This document shows positions 28,060 through 36,909 of a stretch of DNA of 64,000 nucleotides, one piece after another. The DNA is from Paenibacillus glycanilyticus. GTDB taxonomy: Bacteria; Bacillota; Bacilli; Paenibacillales; Paenibacillaceae. Numbering within the stretch: position 1 is the first letter of the stretch; each line of letters starts with the position of its first letter. Both the position numbers and the translations under genes were made by a program. The DNA lies in contig NZ_JAMBNP010000007.1 in the NCBI RefSeq assembly GCF_023715145.1, positions 62,001 through 126,000 on the forward strand, in the 5' to 3' direction. The notes under the pieces are model-generated. The model had not been told where the DNA came from. It ran no database searches and worked only from the letters and a program-made list of their open reading frames with translations.

Positions 28060-28073
28060 TAACAGCGCTTTCA
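28060..28073 (-). promoter_or_regulatory. Second candidate cre site upstream of the binding-protein gene
   Basis: TGAAAGCGCTGTTA matches the 5' ten positions of the cre consensus and 12 of 14 overall. It sits directly before a TACAAT box that could be the operon -10. Confidence 0.45.
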
Positions 28074-28113
28074 CAGCAGCATAAGGTCATATGAGTTGGG
28101 AAAAATACTACTT

Positions 28114-28902
28114 TTATTGGATGGTCTCCTCAGCATGCGCAACGCCCTTCCGGTATTGTCCGGGACTTACTCCTTCATGCGAACGGAACACTTTCACGAA
28201 ATATTTGGCCGTCTGGTAGCCCGCTTTCTCGGCAATTTCATTGATCGACAGACGCGTGCTCGTGAGGAGCTCCTTGGCTCTCTGCACCCGGCGCCTCGTT
28301 AGATAATCGCTGAAGGTCAGTCCCGTCTGTTCCTTGAACAGCACGCTGAAATAGCTTGCGTTCATGTGCAAATAATCGGCCACATCCCTCATCGTTACGG
28401 GCTCATCCAGATGCTCGTCCACGTATTGAATAGCTTCTTTCACTGGCGCGCCATATTGCGTCTCCTGCTCGGAGGTCTCCAGCAGCTTTGTATCTACGAG
28501 GCGTTCCATACGCTCGATGCGGTTCAATTCTTCCTCCTTCCGGAAGGCAAGCTCGACCGCTCCCACCAGCTTCTTCTTGTCCAGCGGCTTAAGCAAATAT
28601 TCAATAACGCCAAACTGCAAAGCCTTATGGGCGTAATCGAATTGGGGATGGCCGGAGATTACGATTACAACCGGCGGATGCTGCCTTCCCCTCAGCTTCT
28701 CTACCAGCTCCAGCCCGTTAATCTCAGGCATTCGGATATCGGTAATAACCAGATTCGCCTCGTTCCCATCCAGCCACTCCAGTGCCTCAACCGCGCTCGA
28801 TTGCGTTGTAATGCGGTAACGTCCGGCCGACCAGGCTTCCAGTACTTTGCGTACGCCATCCCTTGTTCTTGGCTCATCGTCTACGATCAGAATCGTCTTC
28901 AT
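28114..28902 (-). CDS. Response regulator with AraC DNA-binding domain
   Basis: A 262-residue regulator, compact for the YesN class: receiver domain 1-120 (Asp8, Asp9, phospho-acceptor Asp55 in LVITDIRMPE, Lys in YLLKPLDKK) joined by a short linker to a double HTH (MRDVADYLHMNASYFSVLFKEQ and INEIAEKAGYQTAKYFVKVFRS, then VSPGQYRK). The ATG overlaps the kinase stop as ATGA. It probably activates the sugar transporter operon directly downstream. Confidence 0.93.
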   Translation of the reverse strand: MKTILIVDDEPRTRDGVRKVLEAWSAGRYRITTQSSAVEALEWLDGNEANLVITDIRMPEINGLELVEKLRGRQHPPVVIVISGHPQFDYAHKALQFGVIEYLLKPLDKKKLVGAVELAFRKEEELNRIERMERLVDTKLLETSEQETQYGAPVKEAIQYVDEHLDEPVTMRDVADYLHMNASYFSVLFKEQTGLTFSDYLTRRRVQRAKELLTSTRLSINEIAEKAGYQTAKYFVKVFRSHEGVSPGQYRKGVAHAEETIQ

Positions 28903-30662
28903 GCTCTCTTCCCCCCATGCTCAATCGGTATTTCAAAGGACATCTTCGTGCCTGTCCCCTGCTCGCTCTGAATCTGCAAGCCTTCCGGCTCATCCCCGTA
29001 ATAAAGCCTTAGCCTCCGGTCCACATTCGAAATGCCTACCCCCGTGCCCTTCGCATCGTGCACATGCCCCTGCTTCATTGCCGCATACAGCGATTGGACC
29101 TTGTCAAAGCTCATGCCCGGACCGTTATCCGACACGGAGATTCGAATATGTCCCGGCCGCTCAGAATCCTCGATACGAATCACAACCGATCCTTGTCCAA
29201 TCCGCTGCTCTACGCCATGAGAGATGGCATTCTCAACGAGCGGCTGGATCAGCAGCTTCGGAATGGGAACGCCGCGGTGGCTGTCACAGCCTTCAATCCG
29301 CCAGGTTAGCCGGTCAATCAGGCGCATTTCCATGATCTGCAGATAGCGCTCCGCATGCTCCAGCTCGTCGGCAACCGTCACCCACTCGTCATCATCCGCA
29401 CGGTTGATGACATAACGGAAGAGGCCCGACATGGCAACAACGACCTGCGACAGCTCTTCTTCGTCCTTGTCCTCGAGCGCCCAATATAACGCCTCCAGCG
29501 TATTGAACAAGAAATGCGGATTGATCTGCGCCTGCAGCGCCTTCAGCTCCGTCCGGCTTTGAATGATCTCCTTCTCGTAAACAACTTCGATCAGCTCATT
29601 CAAATACGCGACCATCTGGTTGTACGTATTGTTCAGCTCATTGATCTCCAAGGTGGACGAACGAACGGGAATCGGCTTCAGCGAGCCGTACTTGGCTCCT
29701 CTCATTGCCTTTATCAGATTAAGAATCGGGCTCGTAATCATGGTCGACAGGATAAAGGTGAGAATGACAAACAACAAGCCGCCGATGATGACCGAAACCT
29801 CAATGGCTGTGCGCAGCACCGAGACTCCCTCCATGGCGTACGTAGCCGGCGTCAGAATAAGGACCTTCCAGCCCGCCGCCGCTTCCAATTGCTTTTGCAC
29901 CGGAATGTACAATTTGCCGTTCATCATGATGGTCTTGCGGTTTGTCTGCTGCAGAACCTCCTGCGGAATGGCGGAGGAGAAGTTAGCCGCAATAATCTGG
30001 CCGGCGCCGTCAATCAGCCCCATCTCCTCCTTCCCCTCCGAGGATGTATTCGCATCGATTAGCTCAAAATATTTTTTATCAATTCGGACCAATAAATACC
30101 CGGCATTCGAAAAGGATTGGTCAATCAGGCGGACGCGGCGGATCGCGGTAATCTGATTTTTGTTTTTCGGGTCAATGCCGTACCAGACAAGCTGCCCGGC
30201 TGCACGATCCGCCTGACGGATCCACTCGTTTGGGACCTTGTTGTACAAGCTGACATCCGTCAGCGGGAACAGCACCCGAAACCCGTTGGAATACAGCTCG
30301 ATGGACTGCACTCCGCTGACGTACGCCTGCTGCTTCCGGATTTCATGCTGCAGCACCTGACGCTCCTCGAACGTCAGCATCGTTCCCCCGGCTTCCTTGG
30401 CCATCAAGCTTTGGATCGAGGCATTGGTGGCTAACTGCATTGTAAACGTATCCATTTGATGCAGCAGAACATCCATCTTGCCGGTCGCCTGCACCGCCGT
30501 CTGCTGGATATGCTTCTCGGCATTATTGCGCAGCAGCTCCGAGACTTGCCCGTATGTGAAAAAGCCTACGGATGCCAGTACCAGCAGCATGACCAGCATA
30601 AACCCCAGGAAGATCTGATTCCGCAATGTGTTCATCCGACTGAACTGGAACAATTCGAGCAC
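28899..30662 (-). CDS. YesM-type sensor histidine kinase
   Basis: A 587-residue membrane kinase: helix at about 17-37, extracellular sensor to about 285, second helix (VSVIIGGLLFVILTFIL), HAMP region (SPILNLIKAMRG), coiled linker, His383 in QINPHFLFNTLEALYW, and HATPase_c with QPLVENAISHG, VSDNGPGM and GTGVGISNVDRRL. The start is uncertain: GTG at 30662 lies very close to an AGGGGCGGGG sequence, and a TTG three codons on has better spacing. It heads the two-gene operon that controls the neighbouring transporter. Confidence 0.92.
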   Translation of the reverse strand: MLELFQFSRMNTLRNQIFLGFMLVMLLVLASVGFFTYGQVSELLRNNAEKHIQQTAVQATGKMDVLLHQMDTFTMQLATNASIQSLMAKEAGGTMLTFEERQVLQHEIRKQQAYVSGVQSIELYSNGFRVLFPLTDVSLYNKVPNEWIRQADRAAGQLVWYGIDPKNKNQITAIRRVRLIDQSFSNAGYLLVRIDKKYFELIDANTSSEGKEEMGLIDGAGQIIAANFSSAIPQEVLQQTNRKTIMMNGKLYIPVQKQLEAAAGWKVLILTPATYAMEGVSVLRTAIEVSVIIGGLLFVILTFILSTMITSPILNLIKAMRGAKYGSLKPIPVRSSTLEINELNNTYNQMVAYLNELIEVVYEKEIIQSRTELKALQAQINPHFLFNTLEALYWALEDKDEEELSQVVVAMSGLFRYVINRADDDEWVTVADELEHAERYLQIMEMRLIDRLTWRIEGCDSHRGVPIPKLLIQPLVENAISHGVEQRIGQGSVVIRIEDSERPGHIRISVSDNGPGMSFDKVQSLYAAMKQGHVHDAKGTGVGISNVDRRLRLYYGDEPEGLQIQSEQGTGTKMSFEIPIEHGGKRA

Positions 30663-30705
30663 CCCCCGCCCCTAATATCTAGCCATTACTATACACAAGA
30701 TTACT

Positions 30706-30737
30706 AAAAAAAAGAAAGCCCCTTCATTTGGGCTTCT
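30706..30737 (-). terminator. Terminator of the PH-like membrane protein gene
   Basis: GAAGCCC pairs with GGGCTTTC around AAATGAAG, followed by TTTTTTTT on the minus strand. Confidence 0.8.
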
Positions 30738-30756
30738 CCTTCTATGGGCGAATTTA

Positions 30757-31176
30757 TTAAAGCTTAAGCTGCGGGCATCTTCGCCGAAGCTCAGCGAGAA
30801 AGGCCTCTTGATGAAGCGGGGATATATAGATCATATCGTAGGCTTTATAATGGATTTCCAGTCTGTCAATCGACGTTGCCGTGCTGGCAATAAGGGAGCG
30901 GACGGGGTTCACCTTCCGGATGCTCTCAAGCGGTACGGATTTGCGGGATGGTCCCATTCGAATGTACAGATCCGTCTCTCGCAACTCGTAGGATACGTCA
31001 AGCCATATCCATAACATAAATGCGGCACAAGGCACGCAAATGGCGAGAACGATGATCGTTTCGATGATTTCGGCGCCGCCGATTACGAACGGCGATATAG
31101 CGGAGAATACCAGCACGCCGACGCAAAGCCAGATCAATATAGACAGCCATAAGTCTCTTTTTGGAGCAAATACCAT
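30757..31176 (-). CDS. Membrane protein with bacterial PH-like domain
   Basis: A 139-residue protein with two hydrophobic helices (residues about 11-30 and 36-58) followed by a soluble domain (YELRETDLYIRMGPSRKSVPLESIRKVNPVRS) with the pattern of bPH/DUF304-type domains that sit beneath the membrane. The upstream ATG at 31206 lacks a ribosome binding site; AGGGGGC is well placed for the ATG at 31176. Function unknown. It stands alone between two terminators. Confidence 0.7.
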   Translation of the reverse strand: MVFAPKRDLWLSILIWLCVGVLVFSAISPFVIGGAEIIETIIVLAICVPCAAFMLWIWLDVSYELRETDLYIRMGPSRKSVPLESIRKVNPVRSLIASTATSIDRLEIHYKAYDMIYISPLHQEAFLAELRRRCPQLKL

Positions 31177-31249
31177 CTTCACGCCCCCTGTTGGGTTATT
31201 ATCCATTATTTACTATTATTTTATCATAACAAGCGTCCTTCTACAGCGC

Positions 31250-31293
31250 AAAAAACCGCAGGTTATGCACCTTATGGTGCCGTAACCCGCGGC
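31250..31293 (-). terminator. Strong hairpin terminator, both orientations possible
   Basis: CCGCGGGTTAcGGCACC pairs with GGTGCaTAACCtGCGG, followed by TTTTTT on the minus strand. It follows a region that no longer holds an intact minus-strand gene. Confidence 0.7.
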
Positions 31294-31314
31294 TTTTCTA
31301 TAGCTGAGACTTAA

Positions 31315-31456
31315 GCCGCTTCAACAAGCTCATCCTTGGACAAGCCGTTCACTTGCGCCAGCTGCCCCGGAGGTGCTCGCTCTCGAAGTTGCTTGGGGCT
31401 GGTCAATGAGCTTATAGAGGCTGAAGTACGAGAAAACCGTTATTGACATCATGAGC
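31315..31456 (-). pseudogene. Possible 3' remnant of a lost gene
   Basis: One minus-strand frame reads GQLAQVNGLSKDELVEAA then TAA (ending near 31315), which looks like a natural protein C-terminus and is followed by a strong terminator. Upstream, the plausible protein-like frame shifts (a second frame encodes VFSYFSLYKLIDQP) and soon meets a stop. No start or ribosome binding site is present. Neither segment was recognised, so this is a weak call of a decayed gene. Confidence 0.25.
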
Positions 31457-31513
31457 GGTTCCCTATATTTTTCTATAATAGGCTTATAAAAAATGTCGTG
31501 AGGTGAAGCAGCT

Positions 31514-31912
31514 ATGCCAGTTGAATACCGTATTGACGCGCCCATAACAGCCGTACAGGTTGCCCAAGTGTTCCGCAGCTCCGGTATCAAACGTCCCGTA
31601 GACGATCTTGCCCGCATTCAGAAAATGATCGACAATGCCGATTTGACGCTTACCGCCTGGGATGGCGACGTGCTGGTAGGCATCGCGAGAGCCGTAACCG
31701 ACTTCTCCTATTGCTGTTACCTGTCCGATCTGGCCGTAAGCAAGACCCATCAGCGTCTTGGCATCGGTACCGAGCTGGTTAACCGGCTTCGCGAGCATAT
31801 CGGAGAAGAGGTTGCGCTTCTGCTGCTCTCCGCGCCTTCCGCAATGGACTATTACCCGCAGATCGGATTTAATAAAGCGGACAATGCGTTCCTAATAAAA
31901 CGGGCGCGTTAG
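31514..31912 (+). CDS. GNAT-family N-acetyltransferase
   Basis: A 132-residue single-domain GNAT. LSDLAVSKTHQRLGIGTELVNRL supplies strand four and the acetyl-CoA pyrophosphate loop (Q/RxxGxG/A), and SAPSAMDYYPQIGF is the usual C-terminal motif. The acceptor is unknown. GTGAGGTG lies eight bases before the ATG. A TATAAT at 31474-31479 and a TTGACA at 31443-31448 are present but wrongly spaced for each other. Confidence 0.87.
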   Translation: MPVEYRIDAPITAVQVAQVFRSSGIKRPVDDLARIQKMIDNADLTLTAWDGDVLVGIARAVTDFSYCCYLSDLAVSKTHQRLGIGTELVNRLREHIGEEVALLLLSAPSAMDYYPQIGFNKADNAFLIKRAR

Positions 31913-31921
31913 AGAATAAAG

Positions 31922-31955
31922 AAAGAGACCCAACGACTAAGCTGAGTCTCTTTTT
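31922..31955. terminator. Bidirectional terminator between the GNAT gene and the DesR-like gene
   Basis: AAAGAGAC pairs with GTCTCTTT; T-rich on the right and A-rich on the left. Confidence 0.7.
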
Positions 31956-31973
31956 ATGTCTCGGCCAGCGCTT

Positions 31974-32576
31974 CTAGTCCAGCCAGCCATTCTTCTCCGC
32001 AATCCCTATCGCGTCAATCCGGTTCTTCGCATCCAGCTTCTGAATCGCCTCGGACAGGTAGTTGCGTACCGTTCCGGCGGACAGGAACAGCTTCAAAGCA
32101 ATCTCGCCGGCAGGCAGCCCCTCCCGCGCCATGCGTAGCACTTCCCTCTCCCGCTCCGTAAGCGGATTCTCCGCCTCCCAGAACGATAAAGCAAGCTCCG
32201 GGCTCACCGCCCGCTTCCCGGCGTGTACGTTGCGGAGCGCAGCGGACAGCTCATCGATCGGGGAATCCTTCAGGAGGAAGCCTTTCACCCCTGCCTTCAT
32301 CGCCCGCTGGAAATACCCTGACCGCGAGAAGGTGGTGAGGATGACGACCAGGCAAGGATGCTTATCGGCGCGAAGGCGCTCCGCTACGTCAAGGCCGGTC
32401 ATCTTCGGCATCTCTATATCCATCACGCAGATGTCCGGCTTCAGGCTGCGAATCATCTCGAGCGCCTGCTCGCCGTCCTCCGCTTGTCCGACTACTTCAA
32501 TATCCTCCTCCAGATCCAGCAGGGCGCTTAGCGCACCGCGCAGCATGCCTTGATCTTCGGCTAAAAGCACTCTCAT
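31974..32576 (-). CDS. NarL/LuxR-type response regulator (DesR/YvfU-like)
   Basis: A 200-residue regulator: receiver domain with Asp8, phospho-acceptor Asp53 in CVMDIEMPKMTG and Lys in FLLKDSPIDEL, then a LuxR HTH (NPLTEREREVLRMAREGLPAGEIALKLFLSAGTVRNYLSEAIQKL). The ATG immediately follows the kinase stop codon with no gap. The gene ends an ATPase-permease-kinase-regulator operon, so it most likely activates that ABC exporter on envelope stress. Confidence 0.93.
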   Translation of the reverse strand: MRVLLAEDQGMLRGALSALLDLEEDIEVVGQAEDGEQALEMIRSLKPDICVMDIEMPKMTGLDVAERLRADKHPCLVVILTTFSRSGYFQRAMKAGVKGFLLKDSPIDELSAALRNVHAGKRAVSPELALSFWEAENPLTEREREVLRMAREGLPAGEIALKLFLSAGTVRNYLSEAIQKLDAKNRIDAIGIAEKNGWLD

Positions 32577-33737
32577 TTAGCTGTCTCCTTTCTTCGATGA
32601 CGAGCGTACTCTAGGCACGATTATCGTCAAGCAGGTGCCGGCTCCTTTGGATGCTTCGAAACCCAGCTTGCCGTCCACCAGATTGAGCCTCTCCTGCATG
32701 CCTCTCAGCCCGTTATGGGCCGGCCCTTTGTCCGTCTTGTCGCAGCCGATCCCGTTATCCCGGATAGCCAGTCTATATTGGTCGGGCGTCATCGCCCATT
32801 CAATCACGCATTGGCGGGCCTCGCTATGCTTGACGACATTCGTCACCGCCTCACGCAGGCACATGCCAAGCATATTATCGATAAGCGGGCTTAATGAAGC
32901 GGAAGCGGGATCGCCCTGTACCTTTATCGTAATAAAAGCCGCCGCCAATATCCGTTTGGCATTGGACAATTCATCCTGCAGCGTCACCGCATTCATGCCC
33001 GACACCAGCTCGCGCACCTGCTTCAGCGCCGCGCGGGAAGTAAGCTGCACATCCCGGATTTCCTGTCTTGCCCGGTCCGGATGATTGGCAATAAGCTTTT
33101 CCGCCAATTCGCTCTTTAGCGTAATCATCGTTAGGGTATGACCCAGCGTATCATGCAGCTCTCTGGATATCCGCTGACGCTCTTCCTGCTTGGACAGCCG
33201 CGAAATCTCATCATTAGCCAGCTCGAGCTGTGCGCGGAGCAGCTTGGAACGTCTGCCGATAAACATAACGAAAGGCACAAGCAGTATCGCAACGATAGCA
33301 GGCAATAACTCAAGCAAGGCTTCCATATGGTTCATAGCTTCGTAATGCCAGACCTCAAAGCCGAATAGCAGCAGCTCACCGGACAGGGCAAAGCCAATCT
33401 GCCGCAGGTTGGGCAGCATACCAATTAATGATGCGGTAAAAAAGCCCATATAAATAAAATTCTCATTATAACGCCAGCTGAAATAAGCAATAATGAGCAA
33501 ATGAACAAACACGGCCCAGATGCGTAAGTATTTGCTCATATGACCTGCGATATAGCTGACAATAAACAATAAAATAAGAGGGAAGCCCAACCATTGCTCC
33601 TCAGCCGGACGTTCGGACAGTGCGGTGATCGGAAATAAAATATAGACAAGCCACAGCAGCATAAAGAAAATGGGCGGCCCCCCCTCCGGGGGCCGCTTCA
33701 TTATAAACCGACGCAAAGCATGCAATTTCTTTTGCAT
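32577..33737 (-). CDS. DesK/YvfT-like sensor histidine kinase
   Basis: A 386-residue kinase with five or six N-terminal transmembrane helices (residues about 20-165) and no extracellular domain, so it probably senses within the membrane. A coiled segment leads to the HisKA_3 domain with phospho-acceptor His195 in SRELHDTLGHTLTMI, and HATPase_c with CLREAVTNVVKHS, IRDNGIG and NGLRGMQERL. Its ATG overlaps the permease stop (TAATG). An open frame continues antisense further upstream but is not coding. Gene order matches B. subtilis yvfRSTU and the linearmycin lnr system. Confidence 0.92.
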   Translation of the reverse strand: MQKKLHALRRFIMKRPPEGGPPIFFMLLWLVYILFPITALSERPAEEQWLGFPLILLFIVSYIAGHMSKYLRIWAVFVHLLIIAYFSWRYNENFIYMGFFTASLIGMLPNLRQIGFALSGELLLFGFEVWHYEAMNHMEALLELLPAIVAILLVPFVMFIGRRSKLLRAQLELANDEISRLSKQEERQRISRELHDTLGHTLTMITLKSELAEKLIANHPDRARQEIRDVQLTSRAALKQVRELVSGMNAVTLQDELSNAKRILAAAFITIKVQGDPASASLSPLIDNMLGMCLREAVTNVVKHSEARQCVIEWAMTPDQYRLAIRDNGIGCDKTDKGPAHNGLRGMQERLNLVDGKLGFEASKGAGTCLTIIVPRVRSSSKKGDS

Positions 33738-34495
33738 TACACCGCTTCCTGTTTTTTCATGATATAAGACGAAATCGCGAGGAATACGACGACATAAGCT
33801 GCCAGAATTCCTACGCCGGTCCAGTTCATGGACACTCCGGCAACCGCGTCCCAAGCCCCTTGGCCAAGGCGATAGGTTGGCGTAAGATGCGCAATGGTCT
33901 TCATGGTGCTCGACATCGTATCCGTCGGGAACCACAACCCGCCCAGAATGGACAGACCCATATAGCATATCATGGAAAGCACTTGGACAAAATCCGCGTT
34001 TTTGATCGAACCGATCAGCGTGCCAAGACCCATAAACGAGAAGCCGCCGACGAAAATAAACAAGCCGCATGTAATCCAGGTCGATACGCTTAAATTCACG
34101 TCTTTGAAAATGCCGCCAACCAGGAACATGACAACGATAATGGCCAGGTTAATAACCGCTTGCGACAGAACCTTGGATAATACATACGACCAGGACGGCA
34201 AAGGCGTGATTTTCAGCATGGACAACCAGCCTTGACTCCGCTCTCTCGACAGCCGTTGCGCATAGGAAGTAAGACTCGCTCCTACCACGCCGTACACCGT
34301 CATCGACATCAGGTAATAGGCTTTCCAATCCACATTGCCAACTTGCACATTATCGCCTACGGTATTGGTGAAGATAAAGTAGAACACGACCGGCATAATA
34401 AACGAGAAAATAACGAATCGGCGGTTGCGCACCGTACGCAGCAGCTCTGCCTTGCATTGCGCCAGCGTTGCTTTCATACTTGTAGATTGACTCAT
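33737..34495 (-). CDS. ABC-2 type exporter permease (YvfS/LnrM-like)
   Basis: A 252-residue permease with six transmembrane helices, starting MSQSTSMKATLAQCKAELLR, with NRRFVIFSFIMPVVFYFIF as first helix and the ABC-2 signature-like region SILGGLWFPTDTMSSTMKTIAHLTPTYR. AAGGGGGAT lies before the ATG at 34495; upstream in-frame ATGs lack this. With the ATPase it would form an exporter that removes membrane-active antibiotics or lipids. Confidence 0.9.
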   Translation of the reverse strand: MSQSTSMKATLAQCKAELLRTVRNRRFVIFSFIMPVVFYFIFTNTVGDNVQVGNVDWKAYYLMSMTVYGVVGASLTSYAQRLSRERSQGWLSMLKITPLPSWSYVLSKVLSQAVINLAIIVVMFLVGGIFKDVNLSVSTWITCGLFIFVGGFSFMGLGTLIGSIKNADFVQVLSMICYMGLSILGGLWFPTDTMSSTMKTIAHLTPTYRLGQGAWDAVAGVSMNWTGVGILAAYVVVFLAISSYIMKKQEAV

Positions 34496-34511
34496 TAGAA
34501 TAGATCCCCCT

Positions 34512-35402
34512 TTAGTTCGTGGAGTGGACGATTGCCTGGAACGCATCTTCAAGGCCGCCACTTTGGATTTCAATATCTTTCATGTCGATGCGCTGTTCGA
34601 TCAACATCACAATCAAGCGGTCCGTATCCCGGCTATGAAGCTTCACTCGTCTGCCGTTCCATTCCATGTCGATAACGCCCGGAAGCTCCTGCAGCTGCTC
34701 CGGCGTTACGGCAGTACCCGCCGTAAATGAAATGACGCGGCCCGTTGTCTCCGCTTTAATCTGGCTTGGCGAGCCGTCCGCAACGACCTTGCCTTGATTA
34801 ATAACGACAATGCGGTCGGCGAGACTATCCGCTTCTTCCAGGTAGTGCGTCGTCAGGACAACCGTGCGTCCTTTGTCCGCCATCGAACGGATCGTATCCC
34901 AGAACATTTGGCGGGAAGTGACGTCCATGCCAACCGTCGGCTCATCGAGGAAAATAATTTCCGGATCGCCGGCCGCCGCGAGCGCAAAGCCCAATCGGCG
35001 CTGCTGTCCGCCGGACAGCGAAGCGGCCATTTTGTCTTTTTCCTTCTCGAGGCCGGAGATGCGAAGCAGCTCCTGCAGGGAAAGCGGGTTGCTGTAATAG
35101 TTGCGGAACAGCTCGATTGTCTCCGCTACCTTCAAGTTATCAATGACGCTGACATCCTGCAGCATCGCGCCGATCCGGTTGCGGACCTTAATATCCTTCG
35201 GATTTCCGCCCAGCAGCTTAATCGTTCCGCTCGTCGGCAGCTTTAGCCCCAGAATCATGGAAATGGTCGTTGTCTTGCCGGCGCCGTTTGGCCCGAGCAG
35301 CGCGATAACCGTTCCTTTTTCCACCCTCAGCGTTAGATTGTCTACGGCTTTTTTGCCCTGGTAGATCTTTGAGACATTGTTAAGTTCGATTGCATAACTC
35401 AT
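34512..35402 (-). CDS. ABC-2 exporter ATP-binding protein (YvfR/LnrL-like)
   Basis: A 296-residue ATPase: Walker A GPNGAGKT at residues 37-44, Q-loop MLQDVSV, signature LSGGQQRR, Walker B IIFLDEP with D-loop VGMDV, and switch His in LTTHYLEEADSLADR, followed by a roughly 80-residue C-terminal domain typical of CcmA-type export ATPases. A GTG at 35414 is too close to the GGGAGTG ribosome binding site, so the ATG at 35402 is taken. It is the first gene of the exporter/two-component operon. Confidence 0.93.
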   Translation of the reverse strand: MSYAIELNNVSKIYQGKKAVDNLTLRVEKGTVIALLGPNGAGKTTTISMILGLKLPTSGTIKLLGGNPKDIKVRNRIGAMLQDVSVIDNLKVAETIELFRNYYSNPLSLQELLRISGLEKEKDKMAASLSGGQQRRLGFALAAAGDPEIIFLDEPTVGMDVTSRQMFWDTIRSMADKGRTVVLTTHYLEEADSLADRIVVINQGKVVADGSPSQIKAETTGRVISFTAGTAVTPEQLQELPGVIDMEWNGRRVKLHSRDTDRLIVMLIEQRIDMKDIEIQSGGLEDAFQAIVHSTN

Positions 35403-35599
35403 TGTCAGCGTCACTCCCGCTATCTATAATTTGTCATGTTGTTCATCTCAGGTCGTTGTCTTGCTTACATCCTCATCTTACCTTTTCGGGATGCGCGCTC
35501 CTACGCATGAACGTAATCTCTTGCGGATGACAAATGTCATATCCTGGACGTGATAAGTTACAACAAGACAACCGGCATATACAAAAGGAGCTTACCGAT

Positions 35600-36052
35600 A
35601 TGATTGATTCCATCTTCGAAACCCACCTGCAAGTAACGGACCTGGACCGTTCCATTACGTTCTATAGGAAGCTGGGGCTGACGCTTGCCCTGCATAAGCC
35701 CGAGCGGCGGTCGGCATTTTTCTATGCAGGAGAGCGCAGAGACCTGCTTGCCTTAAAAGAAGTGCCTAAAGGGCAGAAGCTGCAGCCCCGCCACTTTGCC
35801 TTTGGCGTTCAGCTTGAGCAGCTGATGAAGGCTTCGGACTGGCTGATAGAGAGGGGAATCTACCCGCTTCCGGGCTTTGGCAAGGATGCGTCGGAACCGT
35901 TCGTCCATGCTTGGATGCCCGCGGCAAGCGTCTATTTCAACGACCATGACGGCAATGAGCTCGAATTCATGGCATGGCTGGACGATGAGCCGCAAAGCCT
36001 GAACCATGTCCCGCACTTAAGCGAATGGAACCAAATAAAACAGACAAAATAA
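35600..36052 (+). CDS. VOC-family protein (glyoxalase/bleomycin-resistance fold)
   Basis: A 150-residue protein with two paired beta-alpha-beta modules: FETHLQVTDLDRSITFYRKLGL at the start and AASVYFNDHDGNELEFMAWL at the end, giving candidate metal ligands His9 and the Glu of NELEF. It could be a dioxygenase, isomerase or thiol-transferase-like resistance protein; the substrate is unknown. An ATG 22 codons upstream has no ribosome binding site, whereas AAAAGGAGC lies eight bases before 35600. Confidence 0.85.
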   Translation: MIDSIFETHLQVTDLDRSITFYRKLGLTLALHKPERRSAFFYAGERRDLLALKEVPKGQKLQPRHFAFGVQLEQLMKASDWLIERGIYPLPGFGKDASEPFVHAWMPAASVYFNDHDGNELEFMAWLDDEPQSLNHVPHLSEWNQIKQTK

Positions 36053-36078
36053 AACTCCGAAGAGTCTGATTTTGTCTG
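36041..36078 (+). terminator. Hairpin after the VOC gene
   Basis: CAGACAAAAT and ATTTTGTCTG outer arms with an inner ACTC-CGAA-GAGT stem-loop, overlapping the coding end. The T tract is poor. Confidence 0.5.
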
Positions 36079-36119
36079 TTGTAGGCATCCCCCAAGCAGT
36101 TGCGGTGATTTATTAAACT

Positions 36120-36782
36120 CTAACGATTCCCTTCCCATTCCTCGTAAAACTGCTCGACATACTGCTCCATATAGCGATGGCGCTCCTCGGCTATCCGCTT
36201 GGCTGCGTCTGTATTGACCAGTTCTTTCAGCTTCAGCAGCTTCTCGTGAAAATGATTAATCGCCGTGCTTTTCCCGTTCCGGTATTCTTCGGCGGTCATC
36301 TCGCTGCGGGGCGGAATAGCCGGGTCGTGAATCGGGGTACCCTTCCAGCCGGCATATACAAACGCTCTGGCAATGGAGATAGCGCCAATCGCGTCGAGCC
36401 GGTCGGCATCCTGAACAATCTTCCCTTCCAGCGTGCGCATCGGCGGGTTTTTCCCGGCGTTATAGGACATGTTCGAGATGATGTCCATGACATGAGCCCG
36501 TTGCTCTTCATTTGGCAAATGCTCTTCAAGCCACGAAAGAACCTTGTGCAGTCCGGCTTCCTTCGAAGGATTCAGCTTCTCGTCGGCTACATCATGCAGC
36601 AGCGCCGCAATCGTACAGATGAAGGAGTCCGCTCCTTCTTCCCGTGCTATGCGCCTTGCCATTTGCACAACCCTATGGATATGCCACCAGTCATGGCCGC
36701 TTGCGTCCTTCTCCAGCACCGATCGGCTGAACTGTTCCGCAGCGCGAATCATTTTATCTTGTTCGTTAAGCTCTAATGTCAT
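36120..36782 (-). CDS. HD-domain phosphohydrolase (YpgQ-like)
   Basis: A 220-residue metal-dependent phosphohydrolase. Metal-binding motifs of the HD superfamily are in order: SGHDWWHIHRVV (first His), AALLHDVADEK (His-Asp pair) and QDADRLDAIGAISIARAF (distal Asp). The length matches YpgQ, which acts on nucleoside triphosphates in vitro; the cellular role is unclear. Two adjacent ATGs are possible; the second (36782) has better spacing from GAGGTG. It is monocistronic. Confidence 0.88.
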   Translation of the reverse strand: MTLELNEQDKMIRAAEQFSRSVLEKDASGHDWWHIHRVVQMARRIAREEGADSFICTIAALLHDVADEKLNPSKEAGLHKVLSWLEEHLPNEEQRAHVMDIISNMSYNAGKNPPMRTLEGKIVQDADRLDAIGAISIARAFVYAGWKGTPIHDPAIPPRSEMTAEEYRNGKSTAINHFHEKLLKLKELVNTDAAKRIAEERHRYMEQYVEQFYEEWEGNR

Positions 36783-36909
36783 CATTACACCTCAAGATTA
36801 CTAATTTAACTTCAGTTGTTACTAGCAGCCCAAAATAATTATACCCGTCTCTTCCCTTGCCCGCGATCTCTTTAAGAGAGATGATGATAGAGGAGGTGGC
36901 TATAAAGCA

